The notes under the pieces are model-generated. The model was given only the letters and a program-made list of their open reading frames with translations, ran no database searches and was not told where the DNA came from. The position numbers and the translations under genes were made by a program. A DNA stretch of 64,000 nucleotides from Frateuria aurantia DSM 6220. Lineage in GTDB: Bacteria > Pseudomonadota > Gammaproteobacteria > Xanthomonadales > Rhodanobacteraceae. Of the stretch, positions 17,880-26,408 are shown one piece after another (within the stretch, counting starts at the first letter, position 1; every line of letters starts with the position of its first letter). Where the stretch lies: assembly GCF_000242255.2 (NCBI RefSeq), contig NC_017033.1, forward strand, positions 1,612,001-1,676,000. The letters are read 5' to 3'.

Positions 17880-20189
17880 ATGAGCGGGCAGGCAGTGCGC
17901 GGCGGCCCGGCCATCCTGGCGGCTTTGCGGGCCGAGGCGGGCTATCTTGGCGGCAGTCGCTGGGACATGACGGTGATGTGGCTGCTGCCGCTGCTGACCT
18001 TTGTCGTTGCGGCCAGCATGTTCTGGCAGGGCAGCTTCCGGCAGATTCCGGTGGCGGTGGTCGATCACGATCATTCGGCACTGAGCCGGGTCGTGCTGGA
18101 GGCCGTGCTGGCCGATCCACGGCTGCGACTGATGCCGGTACACGATGATGATGCGCAGGCTTCAGCCGAGCTGCGGGCAGCCCGGCTGTTTGCGGTCCTG
18201 CCCTTGCCGGCCGGACTGGAGCGCGCGGCAGTGCGGCGGGAAGATATCCGTCTGGAGCTGGGTCTCAATGCCTCCTACCAGACCGTGGCCTCGCAAGGCG
18301 CGCAGGCCTTGCAAGGCGATGCCCAGTCGGCCATTCGCGAGTTCGTCGCGGCGCGCACGCCGCTGCAGGGCGTGGCCGCGATCCATCATGGCGGGCCCAG
18401 GGTGCAGATCACCCAGGTCGGCAATGGCCAGGCCAGCTTCGAGCGTTTTCTGGAACCCTTGATGCTGGCCGGCATCCTGCACCTGCTGCTGAGTTGCGCC
18501 GTGGTCGGTCAGGTCGGGCGGGTGCTGAAGGAGCCTGGCGGACTGAGCTGGGCGCAAGACGAGTTCGCTGTCACGCTGGTCCGTCTACTGATCCGGATGG
18601 CCTGGCCGACCCTGGTGTTCATGGGCTGGTTCGCGATGATTCCCTTGTGGCTGAGTGCCGTGCGGGGATGGCCGGTCAACGGCCATCTGTGGATGTGGCT
18701 GCTGGGGCAATGGGCCTTGTGCGGGGCCACCTCGGCTATTGCGGCCTTGCTGGTGGCCGGCACCCGCGATATCGATACCGCCTTTTCGATATCCACGGTC
18801 TATGCCGGCTCGGCCATCACCTATTCGAATGGCACGCTGCCGGTATTGCATGCCAGCGCCTTCACCCGGGGCTGGAGCGAGGTGCTGCCCTTCACCCATT
18901 ATCTGGCCATCCAGAACCAGCAGTTCGTGATGGGGTCGGATGCGGCGGCGTCGCTGGGCTCGCTGGTCTATCTGCTGCTGGTGATGCTCTTCGCGCTGTT
19001 GCTGGCCACCTGGCTGTGGACGCGCATGGCCCGCAAGCCGCCTGCTGCTGAAGGCCCGCTGCATTGTGGTCCTGCGCCGGACGAGGGGCGCGTCGGGGTC
19101 GCGATGCTGGCGACATTGACGTCGATCGCTCGGGCCAGGCCACTGATCAGCCTGGCAGTGCTGTCGGTTTTGCTGTACGGCTTCTACTATCCCCAGGCCT
19201 ACCGTTCCCAGGTCAGTGTGAAGTTGCCGGTGGCGGTGGTGGACCAGGATCATTCGGTCTGGTCGCGGCAGTTGATCCGGGCGCTGGATGACACCCGGGC
19301 GGTGCAGGTGTCCAGTACGGCGGGCGATCCGGCCTCGGCCATGCGGCAGCTGCGCAATGGCCAGGTTGACGGTGTGGTGGTGATCTCCCCGCATCTTGAG
19401 GGGACGGTGCTGGACAGTCGGGCAGGGGGGCTGGCCATCTATGTGCCTGCCGCCTACCTGGTGCGGGCACGGGATATCGGTGCGGCGGCAAGCGCCGCGA
19501 TCGCCTCGGTGGCCGGCGAGGTCGCCGAGCCCGCGCTGGAGGCGATTCATCACCGTACGGGTGGCGTGAAGATTCGTCTGGTGCCGATGTACAACCGTGC
19601 CGATGGCTATGGTGGTTATGTGGTGCCGGCCGTTGCCGCCGTGATCCTGCACCAGACCTTGCTGTTTGCCACCGCGATGCTGATCGCCCTGCGCCGCGAG
19701 CAGTCAGCCCGTTGGCGGATGCGGGCCGGCGGCCTGCTGGGATGCTGGCTGGGTCTCAGTTTGATCGGCTGCCTGACCGGTGGATTCCTGTACGGCTTCG
19801 TGTTCTGGTTCCAGGACTTTCCGCGGATGGGCAATCCCTGGGCGCTGCTGCTGACCTTGCCCTTGTTCGTGGCGACGGTAGCGGCCCTGGGCCTGTGGCT
19901 GGGCAGTTTCTTCGAGCGATCCGATCGCGCGGTGCAGGTGCTGGCAGGCACTTCGGTGCTGCTGTTCTTTCTGGGCGGCGTATCCTGGCCGCTGTTCGCG
20001 ATGCCCGGCTGGCTGGCCTGGCTGTCATCATGGCTGACCACCACGGTGGGCATGCAGTTACTGGTGCAGCTGAGTTCCGATGGGGCCTCGCTGACCGAGA
20101 GCTGGTCCTGGCTGCTGCGACTGGCGGGGCTGTGCCTGTTTCTGATGATCGCGGCGGGCTGGCGTCTGATTGATCGCAAGGCGACATGA
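17880..20189 (+). CDS. Double ABC-2-type permease (two fused halves), no ATPase domain
   Basis: The 769-residue membrane protein consists of two ABC-2 permease units of the YhhJ/YbhR kind joined in one chain. Half 1 has a helix at about 30-49 and the extracytoplasmic start PVAVVDHDHS (57-66). Half 2 repeats this, with a helix at about 420-437 and PVAVVDQDHS (450-459). Each half ends in five or six helices (about 190-380 and 600-765). No Walker A, signature or Walker B motif is present, and no ABC ATPase gene adjoins the operon. The ATG at 17880 is chosen over a start at 17847, which would overlap the HlyD gene. In the E. coli YhiI-RbbA-YhhJ system the ATPase RbbA supplies energy; here the source is unknown. 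Cargo is also unknown. Confidence 0.88.
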   Translation: MSGQAVRGGPAILAALRAEAGYLGGSRWDMTVMWLLPLLTFVVAASMFWQGSFRQIPVAVVDHDHSALSRVVLEAVLADPRLRLMPVHDDDAQASAELRAARLFAVLPLPAGLERAAVRREDIRLELGLNASYQTVASQGAQALQGDAQSAIREFVAARTPLQGVAAIHHGGPRVQITQVGNGQASFERFLEPLMLAGILHLLLSCAVVGQVGRVLKEPGGLSWAQDEFAVTLVRLLIRMAWPTLVFMGWFAMIPLWLSAVRGWPVNGHLWMWLLGQWALCGATSAIAALLVAGTRDIDTAFSISTVYAGSAITYSNGTLPVLHASAFTRGWSEVLPFTHYLAIQNQQFVMGSDAAASLGSLVYLLLVMLFALLLATWLWTRMARKPPAAEGPLHCGPAPDEGRVGVAMLATLTSIARARPLISLAVLSVLLYGFYYPQAYRSQVSVKLPVAVVDQDHSVWSRQLIRALDDTRAVQVSSTAGDPASAMRQLRNGQVDGVVVISPHLEGTVLDSRAGGLAIYVPAAYLVRARDIGAAASAAIASVAGEVAEPALEAIHHRTGGVKIRLVPMYNRADGYGGYVVPAVAAVILHQTLLFATAMLIALRREQSARWRMRAGGLLGCWLGLSLIGCLTGGFLYGFVFWFQDFPRMGNPWALLLTLPLFVATVAALGLWLGSFFERSDRAVQVLAGTSVLLFFLGGVSWPLFAMPGWLAWLSSWLTTTVGMQLLVQLSSDGASLTESWSWLLRLAGLCLFLMIAAGWRLIDRKAT

Positions 20190-20341
20190 ATTGGAATGGA
20201 CGGCCAGCGCATCCGGCCATGTCGTGCCGAGCTTGCAGATGCCCTCTGACTGAGGCAGCATCGGGCGGGCATATCTATTGGCGACAGGTCTTCGGATACT
20301 GTCGTTCCTGCTGTCGGTCTTCACCACAGGAAACAAGCCGC

Positions 20342-21538
20342 ATGAAAAGCCTCGCGCTCATGGTCTCCTCCGCCGTGCTGTTCTGGGCGGCCTCGTCCGG
20401 AGCCGCCTTTGCCGACACCCCGGCACCGGTCGCAGCGGGCCAACTCCGCGCCACCGAGCCGCTGAAGCCGGCCTGGTCTATTCCTGCGGCCGGCAAGGCG
20501 CTGGCGATCCGCTATACCTCGACCAATGGCGTCAGCGGCGAGGGTGTGGCGCAGGTCACCGGCGAAGTGCTTTATCCCCCGGGACCGGCACCTAAGGGCG
20601 GCTGGCCGGTGGTGGCCTGGGCCCATGGCACGGTAGGCATCGCCGATCAGTGTGCACCTTCGGTCAATCCGCACTCGGCCCGCGACAAGGTCTATCTGGG
20701 CGAGTGGCTGAAGCGGGGTTTCGCGGTGGTCGCCACCGACTATCAGGGCCTGGGCGGGGAAGGCGTGCATGCCTATCTGAATACCCGGGTGGAAGCTTAC
20801 AGCGTGCTGGACAGCGTGCGTGCGGCCTTGTCGGGACTGCCCGAGCTGCGCAACGAGGTGATGATCGTCGGCCAGTCGCAGGGCGGCGGCGCCGCCTTCG
20901 CGGCCACCGCCTGGGCGCCGCAGTACGCGCCGGATCTGCATATCCGCGGCACGGTCGCGACCGGCATTCCGTTCATGACCCCGCAGGTGGTGGATGCGCT
21001 GTTCAAGGCCGCCCGCAGCCAGCCGGCCAAGGCCCGGCCGGCCGGCAGCGTCGATCCCACGGTGGCCTATCTGCTGCTGATCGGGGCGGCCGAAGCCGAA
21101 CTGGATCCGAAGTTTGATCCGGCCACGGTGTTCACGCCCAAGGCGATGCCGGCCTTCCGTCAGGCCTCCCAGGTCTGTCTGAAGAATCTCGGCGAGGTCG
21201 TCCGCAAGGACGGTCTGACCCCCTCGAATGCCTTCACCGCGGATACGCCCAAGGCACTGGCGCCGGTATTGAAGAGTCTGATGTACCCGACCCTGAAGCT
21301 GGCCACGCCGCTGTTTATCGGCACCGGCACGGCGGATCGGGATGTCTCGCCGCTGGGTCAGGTGGCCCTGGCCAAGGCGGCCTGCAAGGCCGGCACCCTG
21401 GTGCAGTTCCACGAGTATCCCGGCAAGGATCATTCCGCGACGGTGCTGGCTTCGTTGCCCGACTCGGCGACCTTTGTCAGGACGGTGATGAGCGGACAGA
21501 CGCCACCCTCCAGCTGCGCGGCGCTCGACGCGCACTGA
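20342..21538 (+). CDS. Secretory (LIP-family) lipase/esterase
   Basis: The 398-residue protein has a signal peptide (cleavage near AAFA-DT, residue 24) and an alpha/beta-hydrolase fold. The motif WAHGTVGIADQCAPS (about 93-107) is typical of the secretory lipase family known mainly from fungi and actinobacteria. The nucleophile elbow is GQSQGG (Ser179); acid and base candidates are in GTADRDVSPL and GKDHSAT. It likely hydrolyses lipids or esters outside the cytoplasm. The ATG at 20342 gives the signal peptide. It is 152 bp after the export operon and is probably transcribed separately. Confidence 0.87.
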   Translation: MKSLALMVSSAVLFWAASSGAAFADTPAPVAAGQLRATEPLKPAWSIPAAGKALAIRYTSTNGVSGEGVAQVTGEVLYPPGPAPKGGWPVVAWAHGTVGIADQCAPSVNPHSARDKVYLGEWLKRGFAVVATDYQGLGGEGVHAYLNTRVEAYSVLDSVRAALSGLPELRNEVMIVGQSQGGGAAFAATAWAPQYAPDLHIRGTVATGIPFMTPQVVDALFKAARSQPAKARPAGSVDPTVAYLLLIGAAEAELDPKFDPATVFTPKAMPAFRQASQVCLKNLGEVVRKDGLTPSNAFTADTPKALAPVLKSLMYPTLKLATPLFIGTGTADRDVSPLGQVALAKAACKAGTLVQFHEYPGKDHSATVLASLPDSATFVRTVMSGQTPPSSCAALDAH

Positions 21539-21551
21539 TCGAGGCACCGTT

Positions 21552-21582
21552 TGACCACGCGTCACGAAACTGGGCGTGGTCA
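21552..21582 (+). terminator. Hairpin after the lipase gene
   Basis: A perfect 9-bp stem (TGACCACGC / GCGTGGTCA) with a 13-base loop lies 14 bp past the lipase stop and 84 bp before thyA. No T-run follows. It probably ends the lipase transcript. Confidence 0.4.
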
Positions 21583-21665
21583 CTCAGCCGGTACCTTGCA
21601 CGGGCGCGCAGGCAGCGGCGAAGCGTCGGCTTCCCGCTGCTGCCCGGGCTGGCTATCATGTAAGG

Positions 21666-22460
21666 ATGCAAGCCTATCTCGATCTGCTTCGCCATGTGCT
21701 CGACCATGGCACCCTCAAGGATGACCGCACCGGCACCGGCACGCGCAGCGTGTTCGGCTGGCAGATGCGATTCAATCTCGCTGACGGCTTTCCGCTGGTC
21801 ACCACCAAGAAACTGCATCTGAAATCGATCGTCCACGAGCTGATCTGGTTTCTGCAGGGCGATACCAATATCGGCTACCTCAAACAGCACGGAGTGCGGA
21901 TCTGGGACGAATGGGCCGATGCCGAGGGCAATCTCGGCCCTGTCTACGGCAAGCAATGGCGCTCCTGGCCCACCGCCGACGGTGGCGAGGTCGACCAGAT
22001 CCGCTGGGTGATCGACGAGATCCGCCGCAATCCGGATTCGCGCCGCCTGATCGTCAGTGCCTGGAACGTCGGCGAACTGCCGCAGATGGCGCTGATGCCG
22101 TGCCATACGCTGTTCCAGTTCTATGTCGCCGACGGCAAGCTCAGCTGCCAGCTGTACCAGCGCTCGGGCGACATCTTCCTGGGCGTGCCCTTCAATATCG
22201 CCAGCTATGCCTTGCTGACCCATATGGTGGCCCAGGTCTGCGGTCTGCAGGTCGGCGATTTCGTGCATACCCTGGGCGATGCCCACCTCTACAACAACCA
22301 TGTCGAGCAGGCGCGCGAGCAGCTGATCAGGGCGCCGTTCCCGCTGCCGCAGCTGCGTCTGAATCCGGCGGTCGATTCGATCTTCGATTTCCGCTTCGAG
22401 GATGTGGAAATCCTCGGTTATCAATCGCATCCGGCCATCAAGGCTCCGGTGGCGGTCTGA
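21666..22460 (+). CDS. thyA: Thymidylate synthase
   Basis: The 264-residue enzyme, the same length as E. coli ThyA, methylates dUMP to dTMP using methylene-tetrahydrofolate. Seen motifs are [30 protein letters not shown], the catalytic cysteine in [35 protein letters not shown] and [14 protein letters not shown] lies directly before the ATG. It overlaps folA (TGATG), pairing dTMP synthesis with recycling of the dihydrofolate it makes. Confidence 0.98.
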   Translation: MQAYLDLLRHVLDHGTLKDDRTGTGTRSVFGWQMRFNLADGFPLVTTKKLHLKSIVHELIWFLQGDTNIGYLKQHGVRIWDEWADAEGNLGPVYGKQWRSWPTADGGEVDQIRWVIDEIRRNPDSRRLIVSAWNVGELPQMALMPCHTLFQFYVADGKLSCQLYQRSGDIFLGVPFNIASYALLTHMVAQVCGLQVGDFVHTLGDAHLYNNHVEQAREQLIRAPFPLPQLRLNPAVDSIFDFRFEDVEILGYQSHPAIKAPVAV

Positions 22461-22981
22461 TGGCGGGCAGCATTACTCTGAGCATGGTGGTGGCCATGGA
22501 TCAAGCCCATGCCATTGGCATCGAAGGACATATGCCATGGCATCTTCCGGACGATCTGCGCTGGTTCAAGCAGGTGACGCTTGGCAAGCCGGTGCTGATG
22601 GGGCATGCCACCGCGATTTCCATTGGACGCAGCTTGCCGGGCAGATTGAATCTCGTGCTGTCACGGCGGAATGGGGCGGCACCGTTTGATGGCCAGCAGC
22701 GGGTGTCTTCACTCGAGGAAGCGCTTGAGGTCTGTCGGGATGCGGGAGCGGCCGAGTTGATGGTGATCGGTGGTGGCCAGGTCTATGCGCAATGCATCGA
22801 GCGGGCGGATCGCCTGTATATAAGCCACATCAAGACGAAGGTTGACGAGGCTGATACATGGTTTCCCGAGTTTGAATGGCATCAGTGGCGCGAAGTATCC
22901 CGTCAACCGCACCCGGCCGATGCACAGCATGTCTTCGCCTTCGACATGATCACGCTGGAGCGGGTGCAGGCCTCGGTCTGA
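22460..22981 (+). CDS. folA: Dihydrofolate reductase (atypical cofactor motif)
   Basis: The 173-residue DHFR reduces dihydrofolate to tetrahydrofolate and is translationally coupled to thyA. Conserved features are AIGIEGHMPWHLPDDLRWFK with the catalytic acid (Asp32, equal to E. coli Asp27), SLPGRLNLVLSR, and the second cofactor loop MVIGGGQVYAQ. The first cofactor motif is unusual. Where nearly all DHFRs read MGRxT, this one reads MGHATAISIG, so His49 replaces the arginine that contacts the 2'-phosphate of NADPH (E. coli Arg44). The rest is intact, so the enzyme is probably active. Confidence 0.96.
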   Translation: MAGSITLSMVVAMDQAHAIGIEGHMPWHLPDDLRWFKQVTLGKPVLMGHATAISIGRSLPGRLNLVLSRRNGAAPFDGQQRVSSLEEALEVCRDAGAAELMVIGGGQVYAQCIERADRLYISHIKTKVDEADTWFPEFEWHQWREVSRQPHPADAQHVFAFDMITLERVQASV

Positions 22982-23004
22982 TCCTGTGATGGTCACTTGC
23001 CCGG

Positions 23005-23024
23005 CCGCGGCTTTTCAGCCGCGG
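23005..23024. terminator. Short hairpin between convergent folA and symporter gene
   Basis: A 7-bp stem (CCGCGGC / GCCGCGG) with loop TTTTCA overlaps the stop codon of the minus-strand symporter gene and lies 24 bp past folA. It is modest evidence for a shared terminator. Confidence 0.3.
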
Positions 23025-24304
23025 ATGCGGCTGGCCAGGTAACGGGCACGCTGACGCGACAGTCCAAGGCAGGCCAGCAGTCCGCAGAGGGCCGCCAGAC
23101 TCAGCCACAGACCAGGGGCGGCCCGCTGGCCGGTTTCCTGGATCAGGGCGGTGCAGATCATCGGGGTGAAACCGCCGAAAGTGGCGGTGGCCAGGCTGTA
23201 GGCCAGCGAGAATGCCGTAGTGCGGACCTCGGGCGGCATCCATTCGGTCAGTGCGACCACCATCGCGCCGTTGTAGCTGCTGTAAAGCAGGGACAGCCAC
23301 TCACCGGCAAGCAGCAGCCGCAGGAACGAAGGTGCGACCGTGACCCAGTGCAGCAGGGGCCAAGCCAGCAGCAAGGTGAGTCCGGTGCTGCCCAGCAGCA
23401 AGGGCCGGCGCCCGATCCGGTCCGACCAGCTGCCCATCACCGGCAGCCAGAAGAAATTGGAGGTCGCGATGCAGGCGGTGATCACCAGACTCTGGATGTC
23501 GCCCAGGTGCAGCACGTCACGACCGAAGGTCGGCATATAGGCGCTGATCATGTAGAAGGCGACGGTAGTCATCGAGACCATGCCCATCCCGGCCAGGATC
23601 AGCCAGGCATGCTCGCGCACCGAGCGCATCACGACGTTGAGTGGCGGTGGCGGTCCGCGGTGGGCGAATTCGGGGCTTTCTTCCATATGCCGACGGATCA
23701 GCAACAGGGCCGGGACCACCAGGCAGCCGATGACGAAGGGCAGGCGCCAGCCCCAGGCCTCCATCTGCCCTGCGCTCAGCAGACGATGCAGCAGCAGGCC
23801 GAGCATGGCGGCAAACAGCACGGCCACCTGTTGGCTGGCGGACTGCCAGCTGACATAAAAGCCCTTGCGTCCGGGAGGGGCGATTTCAGACAGATAGACC
23901 GAAACGCCGCCCAACTCGACGCCGGCGGAAAAGCCTTGCAGCAGACGGCCTGCCAGCACCAGCAGCGGCGCAGCCAGGCCCAGCGTGGCGTAGCCGGGCG
24001 TGGCCGCGATCATCAGGATACCGACAGCCATCAGACTCAAGGTCAGCATCAGGCCGCGCTTGCGCCCATGCCGGTCGATATAGGCGCCCAGCAGCAGCGC
24101 ACCCAGCGGCCGGGCCAGAAAGCCGGCACCGAAGGTGGCGAAGGTCAGCATCAGGGAGGCGAAGGCGCTGCCGGTCGGGAAATAGGCGCGGGCGATATCA
24201 TGGGCATAAAAGCCGAACACCATGAAATCGTACATTTCCAGAAAGTTGCCGGAGACCACGCTGAAAATGGCCTTGGCGCCGGATGGATTGGAAGATTTGG
24301 ACAT
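23015..24304 (-). CDS. citA: CitA-like citrate:proton symporter (MHS family)
   Basis: This 429-residue MFS protein resembles the CitA/TcuC citrate-tricarballylate symporters over its whole length. It shows SGNFLEMYDFMVFGFYA at helix 1, the MFS signature LGAYIDRHGRKRG, RLLQGFSAGVELGGVSVYL in helix 4, GFYVSWQSASQQVA, and the second-half repeat GSWSDRIGRRP. About twelve helices are visible. The ATG at 24304 (MSKSSNPSGAK) aligns with the family start; the open frame extends further upstream without similarity. A TctDE-like sensor pair about 670 bp to the right, on the same strand but separated by an opposing ferredoxin gene, is a plausible regulator. Substrate is inferred from family resemblance. 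Confidence 0.87.
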   Translation of the reverse strand: MSKSSNPSGAKAIFSVVSGNFLEMYDFMVFGFYAHDIARAYFPTGSAFASLMLTFATFGAGFLARPLGALLLGAYIDRHGRKRGLMLTLSLMAVGILMIAATPGYATLGLAAPLLVLAGRLLQGFSAGVELGGVSVYLSEIAPPGRKGFYVSWQSASQQVAVLFAAMLGLLLHRLLSAGQMEAWGWRLPFVIGCLVVPALLLIRRHMEESPEFAHRGPPPPLNVVMRSVREHAWLILAGMGMVSMTTVAFYMISAYMPTFGRDVLHLGDIQSLVITACIATSNFFWLPVMGSWSDRIGRRPLLLGSTGLTLLLAWPLLHWVTVAPSFLRLLLAGEWLSLLYSSYNGAMVVALTEWMPPEVRTTAFSLAYSLATATFGGFTPMICTALIQETGQRAAPGLWLSLAALCGLLACLGLSRQRARYLASRIRG

Positions 24305-24595
24305 GGGCCTGCTGCGTGGCTGGGCGGTGTGCCATGGCGCGCCGGGGCTGGACAAGACGCCTCCGGAGGAAGCGTCGACGAAGCGGGCGCGAGCTTCTTG
24401 TTCACCGATGGAGTCTGGCCGCGCCGCCGTGGTGCCGCGACATATTAGCGCAGCATGGGCTGCAAAAATCATGGATGAAAAACTTTTCATGTCTCTGGCG
24501 AGCGACGCCTTCGACGCAGGAGTAGGATGGCGGCCGGAATGGCCCGCGGCAGGCGATGTTTCGACCCGGGCCGGCATCGAACAGGAGAGGCGTGA

Positions 24596-24916
24596 ATGGG
24601 TGACTGGATCATGGTGGGCACGCGCGGCGAACTGCTGCCGGGCGAACACAGGGTGGTGTGGGACGGTGATACCGCGATTGCGGTCTTCAATATCGAGGGC
24701 GAGCTGTATGCGATCGAGGACCAATGCACCCATGACTCACTGGAAATGGCCAGCGGCGAACTTGATGGCCACGAGCTGGTCTGCCCTTGGCACGGCGCCC
24801 GCTTCGATCTGCGCACGGGGGCGGCGCTGTGCGCGCCGGCTTATGAGCCGGTGGCGACCTTCCCTGTCAAGGAAGAGCACGGTGCGATCTGGACCCGTGA
24901 CAATCGCCAGGATTGA
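24596..24916 (+). CDS. Rieske [2Fe-2S] ferredoxin
   Basis: This 106-residue soluble protein has the Rieske cluster motifs CTHDSLEM and CPWHGARFDL, giving two Cys and two His ligands. The short length and lack of a signal peptide place it among non-haem oxygenase ferredoxins of the NirD/BphF kind, which pass electrons to a partner enzyme. No oxygenase or reductase is adjacent. AGGAGAGG lies a few bases before the ATG. The 291 bp upstream, between it and the divergent symporter gene, contain no recognisable gene. Confidence 0.92.
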   Translation: MGDWIMVGTRGELLPGEHRVVWDGDTAIAVFNIEGELYAIEDQCTHDSLEMASGELDGHELVCPWHGARFDLRTGAALCAPAYEPVATFPVKEEHGAIWTRDNRQD

Positions 24917-24975
24917 CGAGGGCGGCCTTGGTACGCGGCAGGTCCGGTCCGATACGGCTAGACGGGTTCCGGCCG

Positions 24976-26403
24976 TCAGGCCGGTTCGGCAGGATGGGCC
25001 GGAAAGCGCAGCTCCACCACCAGGCCGCCTTCGCTGCCTGAGTGGTAGCGAAGAGCGGCGCCATGGTATTCGGCAATTCGCTGGGCAATGGCCAGTCCCA
25101 GTCCGCTGCCGTCACCGCCGCCGCCGGGGACCCTGAAAAAGCGTTCGCCGAGCTGGCTGAGATAGGCCGAGGGCACGCCCGGGCCGTTGTCTTCGACGCT
25201 GAGCAGGATTTCCCCTGCTGCCTGGCTCAGGCGCACCGTCACCATGCTGCCGCGCCCGGCGTAGCGCAGCCCGTTGTCGATCAGATTGTCCAGCAGCTCC
25301 TGCAGCTGGGTCGGCGAACCATGCATCCAGATCGGCTGGCTCAGGCCCTCGTAGCCCAGGTCGATGCCGGCCGCGATCGCCTCCTGTACGCGCAGGCCGA
25401 CCAGTTCGGGAATCAGGGTCGCCAGATCGATGGTCTGATCGGCCAGGTCATGGACCTGGGTGCTTTGAGCCCGCGTGAGGGCTAGCAGCTGGCTGGTGGA
25501 TCGGCTCGCGCGCTCGACCAGTCGCTGGATCTGGCCGATGGCGTCGGCGGTTTCTTCCGGTGTCTGCGGGCGCTGCAGACGGTCGGCGTGGACACGAAGC
25601 CCGGCCAGGGGGGTGCGCAACTGGTGGGCCGCGTCGGCGATAAATCGTTCCTGCAGGTTCAGCATGCTGCGCAGACGGCCGAACAGGCCGTCGATGGTGC
25701 GAGTCAGCGGCTGGACCTCTTCGGGCACGTCGGCATCGGTGATCGGTGCCAGATCGTGTTCGCGGCGGGCCAGGCGTTCGGTCAGCGGCTGCAGTTCGCG
25801 CAGACCGTGATTGACGCCGAACCAGACCAGGGCAAACATCGCCAGAATCAGTACCGTTTGGGTAGGTATGGCCAGCAGCAGGATTTCACGTGCCCGGCGG
25901 CGGCGATCTTCCAGGGTCTCGGCCACGCTCACGGTCAGCAGGTCGGAGGGTTCGTAACGATTCGGCATCACCAGCGCGGCAACGCGGATCTTGCGGTCGA
26001 AAAAACGGGTGTCATACAGCACCGCACCACGATCAAGCTGAGGCGGATGGTCGGATGGAGCCAGATCATCACTGCCGGTGGTGATGCCGTGGCGCATCGA
26101 GCGGATGCTGAAATAATTGCGGCCGTCGGGATCGTATTCCAGCAGAAAACGCGCCTGGGCGGTCAGCTTTTCGCCCGCCGGCCGCTGATTCAGCAGCTGC
26201 GCCAGCGCCATCGCGCTGTCGACCAGGTTGCGGTCGTGAATGCGGTTGGAATAAGCCAGAGCGCCCAGGTAGGTGACGGCGGCGCCGGCAACCAGCAGCA
26301 TCATCAACGGCAGCAGCAGAAACAGCAGCAGCCGCCTTCGCAGGCTGCGGCGGCGGTCACCGGCAAGCCAGTGACGAGGCCAGGACAGGGCAGGCGCAGG
26401 CAT
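24976..26403 (-). CDS. tctE: TctE-like sensor histidine kinase
   Basis: The roughly 475-residue kinase has a basic N-terminus and a first helix (LLLFLLLPLMMLLVAGAAV), a periplasmic two-component-sensor N-domain of the 2CSK_N kind, and a second helix (LLLAIPTQTVLILAMFALV). A HAMP-like linker, the DHp box IADAAHQLRTPLAGLR and a catalytic domain (LLDNLIDNGLRYA, VEDNGPGVP, GSGLGLAIAQRI) follow. This layout is the TctE/QseC group; TctE senses tricarboxylates in Salmonella. The start is ATG 26403, five bases past the response-regulator stop; a GTG at 26412 would overlap that stop as GTGA. Pairing with a citrate-type symporter nearby supports a carboxylate-sensing role, but the ligand is inferred. 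Confidence 0.88.
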   Translation of the reverse strand: MPAPALSWPRHWLAGDRRRSLRRRLLLFLLLPLMMLLVAGAAVTYLGALAYSNRIHDRNLVDSAMALAQLLNQRPAGEKLTAQARFLLEYDPDGRNYFSIRSMRHGITTGSDDLAPSDHPPQLDRGAVLYDTRFFDRKIRVAALVMPNRYEPSDLLTVSVAETLEDRRRRAREILLLAIPTQTVLILAMFALVWFGVNHGLRELQPLTERLARREHDLAPITDADVPEEVQPLTRTIDGLFGRLRSMLNLQERFIADAAHQLRTPLAGLRVHADRLQRPQTPEETADAIGQIQRLVERASRSTSQLLALTRAQSTQVHDLADQTIDLATLIPELVGLRVQEAIAAGIDLGYEGLSQPIWMHGSPTQLQELLDNLIDNGLRYAGRGSMVTVRLSQAAGEILLSVEDNGPGVPSAYLSQLGERFFRVPGGGGDGSGLGLAIAQRIAEYHGAALRYHSGSEGGLVVELRFPAHPAEPA

Positions 26404-26408
26404 CGTGC

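Noticed and set aside
17880-20189. Hidden ATPase domain in the double ABC-2 permease
   Set aside because: I read through the whole chain and saw no Walker A, signature or Walker B motif.
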